Positions 47,619 through 59,620 of a stretch of DNA of 64,000 bases are shown piece after piece. Made by a program: the position numbers and the translations under genes. The DNA is from Sorex araneus (taxonomy: Eukaryota; Chordata; Mammalia; Eulipotyphla; Soricidae). The stretch is from NCBI RefSeq assembly GCF_027595985.1, contig NC_073306.1, forward strand, positions 193,891,000-193,954,999. Direction: 5' to 3'. Below the pieces are notes generated by a model. The model saw nothing but the letters and a program-made list of their open reading frames with translations, was not told the origin of the DNA and searched no databases. The stretch's first letter is position 1. Each line of letters begins with the position of its first letter.

Positions 47619-48259
47619 CAGTTGTTTTTATGTAAAAGATTAATCGATTAGTATGTTAAAATATAACTCATATATCAAAATACTAAAATCTGAAACATTT
47701 ACTTTTAATGGAGAAAAAAAAGGTAGCTGACCTCATTTGTAAGCAAATGTTTTCTATCTCTGTTTGAGTTAATGAGTGTTATCATCAAGACATGAGTTGA
47801 TGACCTTGCATGCACAAAAGTACAAAAGTGTGAGTTGATGGCTTTGCAGCTATATTGTGCAATATGTTTTACAATATTTTTGCAATAAGCTTACAGAGTA
47901 GAGGCAAGGGACACATGACTCTCTCCAGGCTCCTGACATGAAAATAAAATTAAAAATATTTTAAGTATAATGAGGATTTTTTAAAATTTTGATGACCAAG
48001 ACTTATTTTTTTTGGATAAGCTTCTTATTATAATATCAGTTTTATTTACTTTTAGGGCAATACCCTTCTGCTCCCAGGATTTTTGTTCAGGGGTCACTAT
48101 TGTCAGTGCTCATGGGTCTGTATGTATTTTCAGGTGTATTACAAGTAAGACAAACACCTTATATCCAGCATTTTTGAGTCCCATCTGGAGCAAGCCTGTA
48201 CTACAGAATTTCAAGTTCAAAATGATTTAAAAAAAATACATCCCAGAAACACAAAAAGT
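47619..48259. promoter_or_regulatory. UGT2B 5' flank with possible HNF1-type site
   Basis: This is AT-rich sequence between exon 1 and an L1 fragment. At 47638-47650, about 65-75 bases before the start codon, gattaatcgattag has two facing TTAAT-like half sites, as in the HNF1 sites that drive liver UGT2B genes. The spacing is imperfect, so this is only a candidate. No TATA box is clear. An old minus-strand SINE lies at about 48050-48210. Confidence 0.3.
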
Positions 48260-48789
48260 GTTACAAAACAGTGTTAACAGGACGAAAGTGCACTGACCAT
48301 GCAAGTGGAAGCAAACATAAACAAATGGGACTACATCAAACTAAGAAGCTTCTGCACTTCAAAAAAAAACAGTGACCAAAATACAGAAAGAGCCCACAAA
48401 ATGGGAAAGAATAACTACCCAATACCCATCTGATAAGGGATTAACATCCAGGATATACAAGACACTAGTAGAATTGTATAAGAAAAAAAAAACCCGGCTC
48501 TATCAAAAAATGGGGAGAAGAAATGAACAGAAGCGTCTTCCAAAAAGAAATACACATGGCCAAAAGGCACATGAAAAAATGCTCCACATCACTAGTCATC
48601 AGGGCTATGCAAATCAAAGCAACAATGAGATATCATCTCACACCACAAACACTGGCACACATTCAAAAGAACAAAAGCAACCAGTGCTGGCATAGATGTG
48701 GGGAAAAAGGAATGCTTCTTCACTCTTGGTGGGATTGCCGACTGGTCCAGCCTTTCTGAAAAACATTATGGACAGACATTGAAGATTAT
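48260..48789 (+). mobile_element. L1 ORF2 C-terminal fragment
   Basis: Plus frames read [38 protein letters not shown] and GKKECFFTLGGIADWSSLS, the end of ORF2, with frameshifts. Cut by a SINE at 48790 and resuming for about 10 bases after it. Confidence 0.9.
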
Positions 48790-48971
48790 TATTTTTTTTT
48801 TTTTTTTGCTTTTTGGGCCACACCCGGCGATGCTCAGAGGTTACTTCTGGCTCTGCTCTCAGGAATTATCCCTGGCAGTGCTCAGGGGACCATATGGGAT
48901 GCTGGGAATCAAACCCGGGTCAGTCGCGTGCAAGGCAAATGCCCTACCCACTGTGCTATCGCGCCAGCCCC
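48790..48971 (-). mobile_element. SOR-type shrew SINE
   Basis: Complete reverse copy with a T-run at the left and head gtgctatcgcgccagcccc at the right. Direct repeat tgaagattat at 48780-48789 and 48972-48981. Confidence 0.95.
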
Positions 48972-48994
48972 TGAAGATTATCTTAAAATAACTG

Positions 48995-49125
48995 TTTTTG
49001 TGGTTTTTGAGCCACATCTGGCAGTGCTCAAGGCTTAATCTGGGCTTTATTCTTACAGATCACTCTTGGCAGTGCCCAGGGAACCACATGAGAATCGATT
49101 TCAGGTAGAGAGCATAAAGGCAAGC
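48995..49125 (-). mobile_element. Old SOR-type SINE
   Basis: Reverse strand body (gccacatctggcagtgctca, cttggcagtgcccagggaac), worn. Confidence 0.7.
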
Positions 49126-49144
49126 ACCATTTTCCCCCTTTGAA

Positions 49145-49182
49145 AGTACTTACTTACTTACTTACTTACTTTCCATACTTAC
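49145..49182. repeat. ACTT simple repeat at the left border of copy B
   Basis: About six acttacttact units, then ttccatacttac, directly before the first base shared with copy A. Copy A has retroviral sequence in this place. Confidence 0.85.
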
Positions 49183-49616
49183 CCTGGAAAGTACCTTTTA
49201 ATATAGTCCCTACACATGTAGTTAAAAAGTACATAAGTCACTGAGTCTAACAAGTAAAAGATAAGTGATAGTGATGGCACTAGGATCAGAGAATAATAAA
49301 AATTTTTGCTTTGTGCTGTAAAACCTGCATATTCCAAGGTTTAGGAAATATGCCTTGCTTGACATTTCTAAGTTACAGATGTAGGAAGATACCAAATTCT
49401 TCATGTTTATTTGTTTTCATTTGTTATATTCTCTCATTTTCCAGTGTAGTATATCATTGTTGCTTTTTTATTGTCATAGAAAAGAGTTTATTTGCATATA
49501 TCAACTTGTTCCATATGCGATTTTACTAGTCATTTACAACTTTTTTAAATAAATTTATTTTTTGATTCACCATGAGAGCAGTTACAAAACTTTGGAGTTT
49601 AAGTCTCAGTCATCAC

Positions 49617-50009
49617 ATATATCACTTGTATCACTTGTCATCCCATTGATCTTTGATTTGTTTGAGCGGGTGCCAGTAATGTCTCCATTCGTCTCTGTCG
49701 CATGCTAGTGTAGCCTAATGGCATCTGCTCGCTCCAGGAACAAGAAGAGCTTCAGACCATTCATTCATGGTTTTGACAAAGAAGTCTGACCATTTCATAT
49801 GTGGGCAGCCAAGCGGTCTTTTGAGGTCCTGTGGAATCCAGTCAGTAACAGCTCTAGTCCAGAAGTCGTCTCTAAATCACATTATGTGTCCGGCCCCTCT
49901 GATTTTTGATGCCAGGCAAAGGAGACAGCATCCCTGATTCTTGACCATAGACTGAGGTCAGAACTCCGGATTCCTTCTCCACTTGAGTGAAACAGGATAA
50001 TCCTAGCAT
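49617..50009 (-). mobile_element. RTE 3'-end unit 1 of a tandem, copy B
   Basis: Counterpart of 3598-3988, with the same junction to the longer RTE copy to its right. Confidence 0.86.
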
Positions 50010-52600
50010 CGCTTGTATCTCTTGTAGTCCCATTGATCTTCAATTTGCTCGAGCGGGCACCAGTAACATCTCCATTTGTCCCTGTTTCGAGCTAGTGTAG
50101 CCCAATGATACCTGCTCGCTCCAGGAGCAGAAAGAGCCTCAAATAGTTCATTCAGAGATTTGAGGAAGAAATCTGACCATGTAGTTGGTGGGCGGTCATG
50201 AGGTCTATTGATGTCCCATGGAATCCAATCAGTCTGTAACAGCTCTAGTCCAACGGTCATCTCTGAATCGCATTACATAACTGGACCATCTGATTTTTGA
50301 TGCCTTGGCAAATGAGACAATATCCCTGATTTTTGACCACAGACGAAGGTCAGAACTCCGGATTCCTTCTCTCACTTGAGTGAGACATGATATTCCCAGC
50401 ATAGCACTTTCAATTCCTCTTTGGGATGCCCTAATAGAATTCTCATCCTGTTTGCATAGGGCCCAGGCCTCTGAGATATATTTTAGTGCAAGAAGAACGG
50501 TGGAGTCAAAAAGACGTGCCTGGAGCCAGAAGTTCTTCATCCTCTTAACCACTCCTTCGATGCTCTTGAAGGTGTTCCATGCTGCTCTCTTCCTCCTGCA
50601 AAATTCTGGCGTCAAATCATTCCTCATGTTGAGTTCTAGACTGAGGTACACGTAGCTGTTGCATTCGGAGATGTTCATTCCATTGAGAGTAAATGGAACT
50701 TCAAGGACTAGTTTATTTCTTATGAACATTGTTTTGCTGAGATTTAGCTGCAGTCCCACCTTTCCACACTCATGATCGAAGTCGGCCAGCATTTGTGCCA
50801 CTTGGCAAATGTTTGGCGTTATGAGAATGATGTCATCAGCAAAGAAGAGGTGGTATAGTTGCCTACCATCTATCTTCACACCCATTCCTTCCATTCCAGT
50901 CCTTGCATGATGTTCTTGAGGATGGCACTGAAGAGTTTCGGTGAAATGGTATCACCCTGCTGAACCCTTCTCTTTATGTCAATGATCACTTCCTTGTAGA
51001 ATGGTGAGATCCTGGTGGTGAATCTGTAATAAAGCTTATGGTGAATCTGTAATAAAGCTTATGGAGGATCTTGATGTACTGAGTTTGAACTCTGTTTGGT
51101 TAGGGCTTCTATGACGGCTTCAATCTCAACAGAATAAAAGGTCTTCTTTAAATCAATGAATGTTAGAGCAGTTGCTTGAACTCTGTGAAACTTCAATGAG
51201 TTTGGTCACTGTGTGGACATGTCAGTTGTGCTGAATCCTTTTCGTATCCTGCTTAGCTCAAATGGTTGTCTTACATATAGTGCTCTGCCTATTCTATTCA
51301 GGATGACTCAGTGAACAACTTGTAAACGACGGAAAACAGGCATATTGGGCTATAATCGCCAATATTGAGGATGTCTTCCTTCTCCTTCTCGTACAACAGA
51401 ATGGACCTGCTGATTTTCATTGGGACAGAACGTTGCATTCAGACAGGTAGTGTGTCAAGAGCCAAGCCAGTGTATGGAGGAGTACTGCCAGCAGATTCTT
51501 CAGGTATTTGGGTCTGACCTTGTTTAGATTGGGTGGTGTATGTGTCTTGACTGATGAAATGGCATGTTGGGTTTCAGAAGGGAGGACATTAGGAATGGCA
51601 TATCCATCCTGCGGAATTTAGTATGTGGGCAGGTGGATGTGGCTGTCTAAGAGATCTGAGTAGAAGTCCTGAATAATCCTCTCCATTGCCATTCTGGAAG
51701 ATGTGATAGATCCATCAGGACGTCAGAGGGCAGTCATCTTGGTCTTGTAGATGGCAAAAGGCAGGCGAGTGTTGCAAATACTTTTGCCACCTTCTGCCAC
51801 ATCAGGCAACACTGCTGCTCTTCTCTCTTTGAGTTCTTCCTATCGATTCTCTACATAGCTTTGCGAGATCGGACATTAGCTTATGGTTGCCTAAGGCTTA
51901 TGCCAAAGCACGTTGACAAATGAGCTCAAGAGTTTCCAAAGACAGGTGTCTGTTTGTGGCTTTCCTACTCTCAGCATTTTTCGTGCAATCATGGGGGTGC
52001 TGAACCATTCTATTGTATTCCTAGTAGATGTTATCGAGAACAGCATCTTCCCACATTGCCGCAATAGTGCCAAAGAGCTCCCAGTTGGTGGTCATTCTGG
52101 GAGTTCTTTTCTTAAACTTAAATTTCGAAGACCTTTCTCTCCGCTTTGTGATGTAGAATTTTGCACGGAGGAGATGGTGGTCGGATCCCATTTGGAATTT
52201 TGTGACAATAGCGACATCGGTCGTGCAAAACCTTCGATTGAATATGATGTGGTCAATTTCATTGTGGAACTGTCCACCAGGAGACTTCCATGTCCAGTGT
52301 TTAGATTTGCCCTTCTGGAACTGTGAGTTACCATGGATGGTCTTGGTCGACATAATGAATTCAGTCTCTTATTCTGTTCATTCCATTCTAGGCCATGGGA
52401 TCCAAAGTGGAGACCTTAGGGCGACCTTCTTGGTCCTATCGTGGCATTAATATTGCCAACAGTGATCTTGTAGAAGGTGTGGTCTTCTGTATAGAACTTC
52501 TCCAGCTCCATGTAAAACTTTTCAATTTCTTCTTCATCGTAGTTAGATATTGGTGCATAGTTGGCTGTTGCTGACTGATTTGCAAGTCAGTCAATATTAT
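50010..52600 (-). mobile_element. RTE-clade LINE, 5'-truncated, copy B
   Basis: Counterpart of 3989-6575. A 221-codon frame at 50894-50229 keeps YHLFFADDIILITPNICQVA, LSKTMFIRNK and KIRWSSYVMRFRDDRWTR. Endonuclease-end text lies at 52353-52021 (NEIDHIIFNRRF, GSDHHLL). Confidence 0.9.
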
Positions 52601-52631
52601 ACACCATAACAATATAAGAAAAAATCGTATA

Positions 52632-53395
52632 ATTATATCAATATATTGTGGTGAAAGCATTTGACAAGATCCAGCACCCAGTTATGATAAAAACTCTCAA
52701 CATAATGGGAGTTGAAGAAACTTGGCTTAATATAGTCAAAGCCGTCTTCCATATGCCTAGAGCAAGCATTATCCTCAATAGGGGAAAATTAAATACTCTC
52801 TCTCTAATATCAGGCAGAAGAAAAGGTTGCCCACTCTCACCACTTCTATTCAATATATTACTGGAGATAATTTCTGTAGCAGTCAGGAAAGAAAAAGATA
52901 TCAAGGGCAACCAGATAGGAAAGGAAGAAGTCATGCTCTCACCATTTGCAGATGACATGATAATATCATCTTAGAGAACCCTAAAGTTGCTTCTACCAAA
53001 AAAGTGCCTAGAAACAATAGATTTGTCTAGTAAAGTGGCAGATTATAAAATCAATAGCCCATGGTTTTCCTATATAACCATAATGAAAGATGAGAAAGTG
53101 ATTTTCTGAAAAATCACTTTCTGAATTGTTGCTCACAAAATTAAGTACTTCAGAATTACCTTAATTAAAGATGTAAAGGATCTGTACTAAGAAAACTTAC
53201 AAGACACTGCTTCACGAAATAAAACAGGACATGATGAAATGAACTCACAAATCCTGCATATGGACTGGGAGAATCAACATTTGCAAAATGGCAATATTCT
53301 CCAAAGAATTATACAAATTCAATGTAGTTCCTGAAAGGATACCCATGAAATTTTCCAAAGAAAGAGACTAAAATTCATATTCTAGTTCATTCATT
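52632..53395 (+). mobile_element. L1 ORF2 relic, copy B
   Basis: Counterpart of 6590-7350 with [32 protein letters not shown] and SPFADDMII. Confidence 0.9.
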
Positions 53396-53923
53396 AGATT
53401 TTCTGTACCCTTTTATACAAAGAAAACTGTTTTTAGTTGACTTTGGAAGTTGAAATCCCTTCAACAAACCAGAATATTCTCTGTCTATCTTGCATCATCA
53501 AGAAATTTCTTCCAAACTTGAAAGTTAAAAAAAAAGCATTTGCCAACCAGAGTTTAGTTCTTGAGTATACTTTCTGTCAAAGTTTTACTTTTTAGTTCAT
53601 CTGTTGTGAACTGTGCCCTTACAAATTTTGCAAGATAAATAAATAAGTGACAGGGTAGCTCAGGTTATTTCTGTACATTCCTCGGTTATTATAATTCCAA
53701 ATCTTCACCTTTTAACACTAAAGTACATTAAATTTTTATAATAATGTTAAATTCAAAATATTTTCATAAAATAATCTTAGTAACACTCTACTGTGTCACA
53801 TATTATAATTTGATCTGGTACCTGAGATAAGTCACAAATCACAATATGTGAAATTTTGATAGTCAACAACTTTTACAAGTAAAACAGAAGCATTTTGTTG
53901 TCTACTGTTTTGTTACTTGATCT

Positions 53924-54010
53924 GTTTTTCGTGGACTCTGGATAAGGGCTAAAACAATCACATTGGTTCTTCCTTTCAACAAGTTAGGAAAATTGGCACC
54001 AAATAGGAAG
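53924..54010 (-). pseudogene. Decayed UGT exon 3 relic, copy B
   Basis: Counterpart of 7879-7966, with the same caatcacattgg core and the same damage. It predates the segmental duplication. Confidence 0.5.
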
Positions 54011-54307
54011 AGATTTACTGTGAAGAATTTTTTTTATTAAAAGTAACTGAGTTAGAACATCATGGACTTTCAAAACTATTAGACTGTTTCTTTTTAAAAC
54101 CTACTGTGCTTAAAATTTTCATAACATATTTACCACCTTAACCATTCCATAGTTGTTTGATATTCCCATTATTGTGAAAATAGTCTCCAGAACTCTTTTT
54201 TAAACCTTGCAAAACTAGAATTCTATAACCAATAAAGAGCAATTCCAAACTTTTCCCTCCAACTATTTCTTGTAACAACTGTTTCATTTTCTATTTGTGT
54301 ATTTCAT

Positions 54308-54358
54308 GTGGGGAAACTGCCAATCAATTCCAAATGTTGGTGTTAGAGATATCATCTG
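54308..54358 (-). pseudogene. Possible UGT exon 2 relic, copy B
   Basis: Counterpart of 8210-8260, with a few base changes. Same weak resemblance to the QFPH block of UGT exon 2. Confidence 0.27.
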
Positions 54359-56894
54359 AAAATTTAGAGAAAAAATGAAACTGAAAAAGGAACCTCTCCT
54401 TACATTGATATCTGGACACAATGGTAATAGGAAAATCAGGTGAGTTGGAAGGAACAGATAACTATCACTTGTATCACTTGTGGTCCCGTTGATCTTCGAT
54501 TTGCTCGAGCGGGCACCAGTAACATCTCCATTTGTCCCTGTCGAGAGCTAGTGTAGCCCAATGATACCTGCTCGCTCCAGGAACAGAAAGAGCCTCAAAT
54601 CGTTCATTCAGAGATTTGACAAAGAAATCTGACCATCTAGTTGGAGGGCAGCCACGAGGTCTTCTGATTGCCCCTTGGAATCCAGTCTGTAATAGCTCTA
54701 GTCCAACGGTCATTCCTGAATCGCATTACATGACCGGCCCATCTGATTTTTGATGCCTTGGCAAATGAGACAGTATCCCTGATTTTTGACCATGGATGAA
54801 GGTCAGAACTCCGGATTCCTTCTCTCACTTGAGTGAGACATGATATTCCCAGCATAGCTCTTTTGATGCCTCTTTGCTACCTTAATAGCATTCTCATCCT
54901 GCTTGTGTAGGGCCCAGGTCTCTGAGGCATATGTTAGTGCAGGAAGAATGGTGGAATCAAAAATATGTGCCCGGAGTCAGAGGTTCTTCGTTCTCTTAAC
55001 CACCTCTTCAATGCTCTGAAATGCATTCCACGCTGCTCTCTTCCTCCTGCGCAGTTCTGGAACCAAGTCATTCCTCATGTTGATTTCTCGACCCAGGTAC
55101 ACATAGCTTCTGCATTTGGAGATGTTCGTTCCATTGAGAGTAAATGGAGCTTCAGGGACCAGTTTTTTTTTTTTTCATGATAATCATCTTGTTGAGATTC
55201 AGCTGCAATCCGAACTTTCCACACTTGCGGTCGAAGTCGGCCAGCATTTGTGCCACTTGGCAAATGTTTGGCATTATGAGAACGATGTCATAAGCAAAGT
55301 GAAGGTGGTGTAATTGCCGACTTTCTATCTCCACTCCCATTCCTTCCCATTCCAGTCGTCGCATGATGTTCTCAAGGACGGCACTGAAGAGTTTCGGTGA
55401 AATGATATCACCTTGCCGCATCCCTAGTGATCACTTCCCTGTAGAATGGTGAGATCCTGGTGGTGAATCCACAATACAGCTCACAGAGGATTTTGATATA
55501 CTGAGTTTGAATGCCCTGTTTGGCTAGGGCTTCGATGATCGCCTCAGTCTCAAAAGAATCGAAGGCCTTCTTTAAGTCGATGAACGTTAGACAGAGCAGA
55601 ATCTTGAACTCTCGCAAAACTTCAATGAGTTTGGTCACTGTGTGGATATGGTGGATTGTGCTGAATCCTTTTCGGAACCCGGCTTGCTCGCATGGTTGTC
55701 CTTCGTCTAGTGTTCTGCCTATTCTATTGAGGATGACAAGAGTGAACAACTTGTAGGCATCAGACAACAGGCAGATTGGGCGAAAGTTGTCGATATCGTG
55801 GATGTCTCCCTCTTGTACAACAGAACAGTCCTACTGGTTTTCCACTGGGATGGAACCTTGCATTCAGACAGGTAGCATGTGAAGAGTCAGGCCAGTGTAT
55901 TCATGAGTACTGGCAGCAGATTCTTCAGGTGTTCGGGTCTGACTTTGTCTGGACCAAGTGCTCTTCGCGTCTTTACCAGCAAAACGGCATGTCAGATTTC
56001 AGAAGGGAGAACATTGGGAACAAGATATCCATCCTGAAGAATTTGGTATGTGGGCAGGTGGACATGGCTGTCAAAGAGATCCATGTAGAAGTGAATAATT
56101 TTCTCCATTGCCTTTCTGGAGGATGTGATAGATCCATCGGGATGTTGGAGGGCAGTCATCTTGGTCTTGTAGTTGGCGAAGGACAGGCGAGCATTGTGAA
56201 TACTTTTCCTGGCTTCTGCTGCACTGGCCAACACTGCTGCTCTTCTCTCTTTGAGGTCTTCCTTTATGGCATCTCTGCACAGCTTTGGAGCTCGGACATT
56301 AGCTTATGGTTGCCTGAGGCTCGCGCCAAACCATGTTGATGGATGAGTTCGAGAGTTTCCGAAGACAGGCATCTGTTTGTGGCTTTCTCACTCTTGGCAT
56401 TCTTCGCACAGATATGGAGGTGCTGAACCAGTCTATTGTATTTCTCGGCGATGTTGTCAAGGAAGGCATCTTCCCATTGCTGCAAGAGTTCCAAAGAGCT
56501 CCCAGTTGGTGGTCATTCTGGGAGTTGTCTTCTTAGACTTAAATTTTGCAGACTTTTCTCCCTGCTCTGTGAGGTAGAATTTCACAAGAATGAGATGGTG
56601 GTCCGATCCTGTTTGGAATTTTGGGACAACAGCAACATCGGTCAGGCAAAACCTTTGATTGAATATGATGTGGTCAATTTCATTGTGGAACTGTCCACCG
56701 GGAGACTCCCATGTCCAGTTTTTAGATTGGGCCTTCTGGAACTGTGAGTTACCATGGATGGTCTTGGTCGACATGATGAACTCAGATAGTCTCTCACCCT
56801 GATCGTTCCATTCTAGGTCATGCGTCCCAATGTGGAGTTCTTCGGGTGACCTTCTTGGACCTATCTTGGCATTAAAATCACCAACAATGATCTT

Positions 56895-57630
56895 TTTATT
56901 TTATTTTATTTTATTTATTTTATTTTTTTTTAATTTATTTTATTGAATCACCAAGTGGAAAGTTACAAAGTTCTCAGGCTTATATCTCAGTTACACAATG
57001 CTCAAACACCCATCCCTTCACCAGTGCCCATATTCCACCACCAATAAAAACAAAAACAAAAGCAAAAAACAAACAAACAAACAAACAAAAAACAGTATAC
57101 ATCCCACCCCTCACCCCCCAACCCACCCCGTACATGAGTGATAATTTCACTTCCTTTTCTCTTTACCTTGATTACATTCCAGATTTCAACACATAACTCA
57201 CTATTGTTGTTAGAGTTTCAAAACAGACTCACTATTTTTGTTGGAATTTATCCCCTAAGAATACAGCTCTATTAACAGGGAAATATTTGATAATAAGTTT
57301 TCCACTGATGAGAATGAAGAGAAAAAAGAAAAAAACCGCGGCCACGCGGTTTACAATTTCTGTATTATAGTAATTAAGTCCGCGAAGATTTAAGTTTGAA
57401 AATGAATCATTTCCCTTCCTGGAACAGCATGTAGCCAAAGTTAGTTCACAGTCTCCATACATGGGTGCAAGCACTTGCTGGAACCCCAATTCCTAAAGCT
57501 GTCTCTGGTTCCCGCTCGTTCCACATCCACCGGCTCTGCAGAGGCATGGGCACCCGGGCCGAAAACCCGGCCAGCCGGAGCCGAGCACCGGCCCCGGCTG
57601 GGGCTGGCCCTGTATCCCGCGGCTGTTTCC
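56895..57630 (-). mobile_element. Composite retroposon with an L1-type 3' end, copy 3 (with target duplication)
   Basis: Inserted into the RTE of copy B. Flanked by the 16-base direct repeat caccaacaatgatctt (56879-56894 and 57631-57646), which fixes both ends: 736 bases. The 3' end has a TTTTA-rich (plus strand) tail and L1 3' UTR match; an AAAC repeat lies at 57044-57094; the 5' end is very GC-rich. Not coding. Confidence 0.9.
57044..57094. repeat. AAAC-type simple repeat
   Basis: Runs of aaaac and aaac inside the composite retroposon. Copy 1 has CCC-rich sequence at this place. Confidence 0.85.
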
Positions 57631-58179
57631 CACCAACAATGATCTTGTAGAAGGTGTGGTCTTCTTTGTAGAACTTCTCCAGTTCCATGTAGAACCTCTC
57701 AATTTTTTCTTCATCGTAGCTGGAAGTTGGTGCATAGATGATGAAGATAGAAATTGCAGAGAGTGAGCCACATCTATTCAAGTGTAATTGTCCAATTTGG
57801 GTTGTTAGGCATTCAAATGAATTGATGCTCATGGCCAAGTTCATGTTGACAAGGACACCAATGCCACCAACATCTCTGTTGTTGCATGTTACGAGGAACA
57901 ATTCTTCTCCAGTGTCGAAAATGGTGTGATGTGATTGATGTCTCCTTGTTTCGGTTAGACCAATGATGTCGTACTTGATCTTCTGCGCCTGCACCATCAG
58001 GTACTGGATGGATGCTTCTGATGCCAGTGACTGTGCATTGAAAGTACAGACAATCATCTTAGCCTTTCTTCGTTTTGGCAGTCTAGTTCATCCCCAAGAC
58101 TTTTTCAGCCTCTCTTTGCTCATCTTTCTTAACGCTGCAGTATTGGAGGATCTTTCAGTGACAGGTGAATGAGGCCAAT

Positions 58180-58315
58180 TGTTGTTACTGTTGTTGGCAT
58201 AAAGAATATGTGGCGGGTAGCTTGATAGGCTCTGTCGTTTGGGCTCAATACTCTTGGTATCTGGCCGGGCTCTATGAGAGGGACGGAGGCTTTCAGGGCG
58301 GCCTCCAATAGTTCT
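58180..58315 (-). other. SINE-like segment inside the RTE 5' region
   Basis: The text ttgttgttactg-type, ggcgggtagcttgataggct, aatactcttggtatct and atgagagggacggagg lines up with the body of the RTE-tailed SINEs (e.g. 42205-42385). It stops near the SINE B-box (gggcggcc). Either the SINE took its body from an RTE, or this RTE carries a SINE piece. Confidence 0.7.
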
Positions 58316-58514
58316 TAAAGGTGTTACCATGGTCCACGCTAAATATGAACCCTATCAAATATGGTATGGGAATAATAAGTATTAAGTGTTTTATAGTGTG
58401 TCGCACGGCAGCAAAGTTGTGTGGTCCAGAGAGCAACCTGGAGGGTGGCGGTGTCTGGGTATATACATTACATTATCATAATTTATTGGAGCTAGATTAT
58501 TTTTTTCAGACCAA

Positions 58515-59620
58515 TGAAAAGATTACGGAGGTCCCCTATGTCTAACTCTTCTCCTTACATTTGCAGAAAACCCAATATTTGCAAAAAATTGACAGCTGGT
58601 TTCCTCAAAAAAGAAATACAAATGGCTAAAAGGCACAAAAAAAATTCTCCACATCATTAGTCATCAGGGAGATGCAAATCAAAACAAAAATGAGATATCA
58701 TCTGACACCACAGAGACTGGCACACATTCAACAGAACAAAAGCAACCAGTGCTGGCATGGATGTGGGTAATAAGGGACACTCTTTCACTGCTAGTAGGAA
58801 TGCTGACTGGTCCACCCTTTCTGGAAAACAATATGGACAGTCCTTCAAAAACTAGAAACTGGGCTTCCATATGACCCCACAATGCCACTTCTGGGAATAT
58901 ATCCAGAGGATGCAATAAAGCACAGTCAAAAGACATCTGCACCTGTATGTTCATTGTAGCACTGTTCACAATAGACAAAATGTGGAAAAAACCACACTGC
59001 CCTAGAACATGACGGGTTAATGAAAATTTGGTACATCTACACAATGGAATACTATGCAGCTGCTAGGAGAGATAAAGTCATAAAATTTGCTTATGAAAGG
59101 ATAGACAAGGAGAGTTTCATGCTAAGTGAAATGAGTCTGAAAGAGAGGGACAGACATAGAAGTACTGCACTTATTTGTGGAGTATAGAATAACATCACAT
59201 GTGGCTGACACCCAAGGACAGTAGATATAGGGACCAGGAAGATCGCCCCATAGAGGGAAGACTGCTTCATGAGCAGAGGGGAGAAAGCAGATGGAATACA
59301 GAAGGGATCACTAAAAAAATGATGCCTGGAGGAATCAGTCAAGATGGGAGATGTATGCCGAAATAGATGATGGATCAAACATGATGACCTCTCAGTGTCT
59401 GTATTTCAAGCCATAATGCCCCAAAGTAGAGAGAGAGTATGGGGAATATTGTCTGCCATGAAGGCAGGGGGAGGTTGGGAAAGGGGGGGTATACTGGGGA
59501 TATTGGTGATGGGAAATGTGCACTGATGGAGGGATGGGTGTTTGATCATTGTGTAATTGTAACCCAAACACGAAAGTTGCAACTATCTCACAGTGATTGA
59601 ATAAAATTTTTAAAAAAAAT
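58515..59620 (+). mobile_element. L1 3' end, copy B
   Basis: Counterpart of 8410-9518: ORF2 C-terminus ([22 protein letters not shown] text in broken frames) and 3' UTR ending in AATAAAATTTTTAAAAAAA. Confidence 0.9.

Larger units (their letters stand above)
53396..54465. other. AT-rich stretch of copy B with candidate UGT relics
   Basis: Counterpart of 7351-8366, with about 55 more bases near 54235 than copy A. Holds the exon-like relics listed separately. Confidence 0.5.
54466..58469 (-). mobile_element. Near-full-length RTE-clade LINE, only in copy B
   Basis: A private insertion: copy A has the empty site at 8366/8367. Without the nested composite retroposon it is about 3.25 kb. From the right: a 5' region (58469-58058), endonuclease from 58057 (MIVCTFNAQSLASEA, VGGIGVLVNMN, IYAPTSSYDEEKIE), the rest of the endonuclease at 56774-56457 (NEIDHIIFNQRF, GSDHH), reverse transcriptase at 55767-55152 (CEQAGFRKGFST, FIDLKKAFDS, RQGDIISPKLFSAVLENIM, decayed FAYD box), the C-terminal domain, and the tail tatcacttgtatcacttg. 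Frameshifts and the lost catalytic D show it is dead. No clear target duplication. Confidence 0.9.

Noticed and set aside
49145..49182. Short direct repeats considered as a CRISPR or satellite array
   Set aside because: Plain ACTT microsatellite without spacers.
57465..57650. GC-rich Arg/Ala/Pro-rich frame
   Set aside because: It lies in the GC-rich 5' part of the composite retroposon and is not shared as protein by the other copies.
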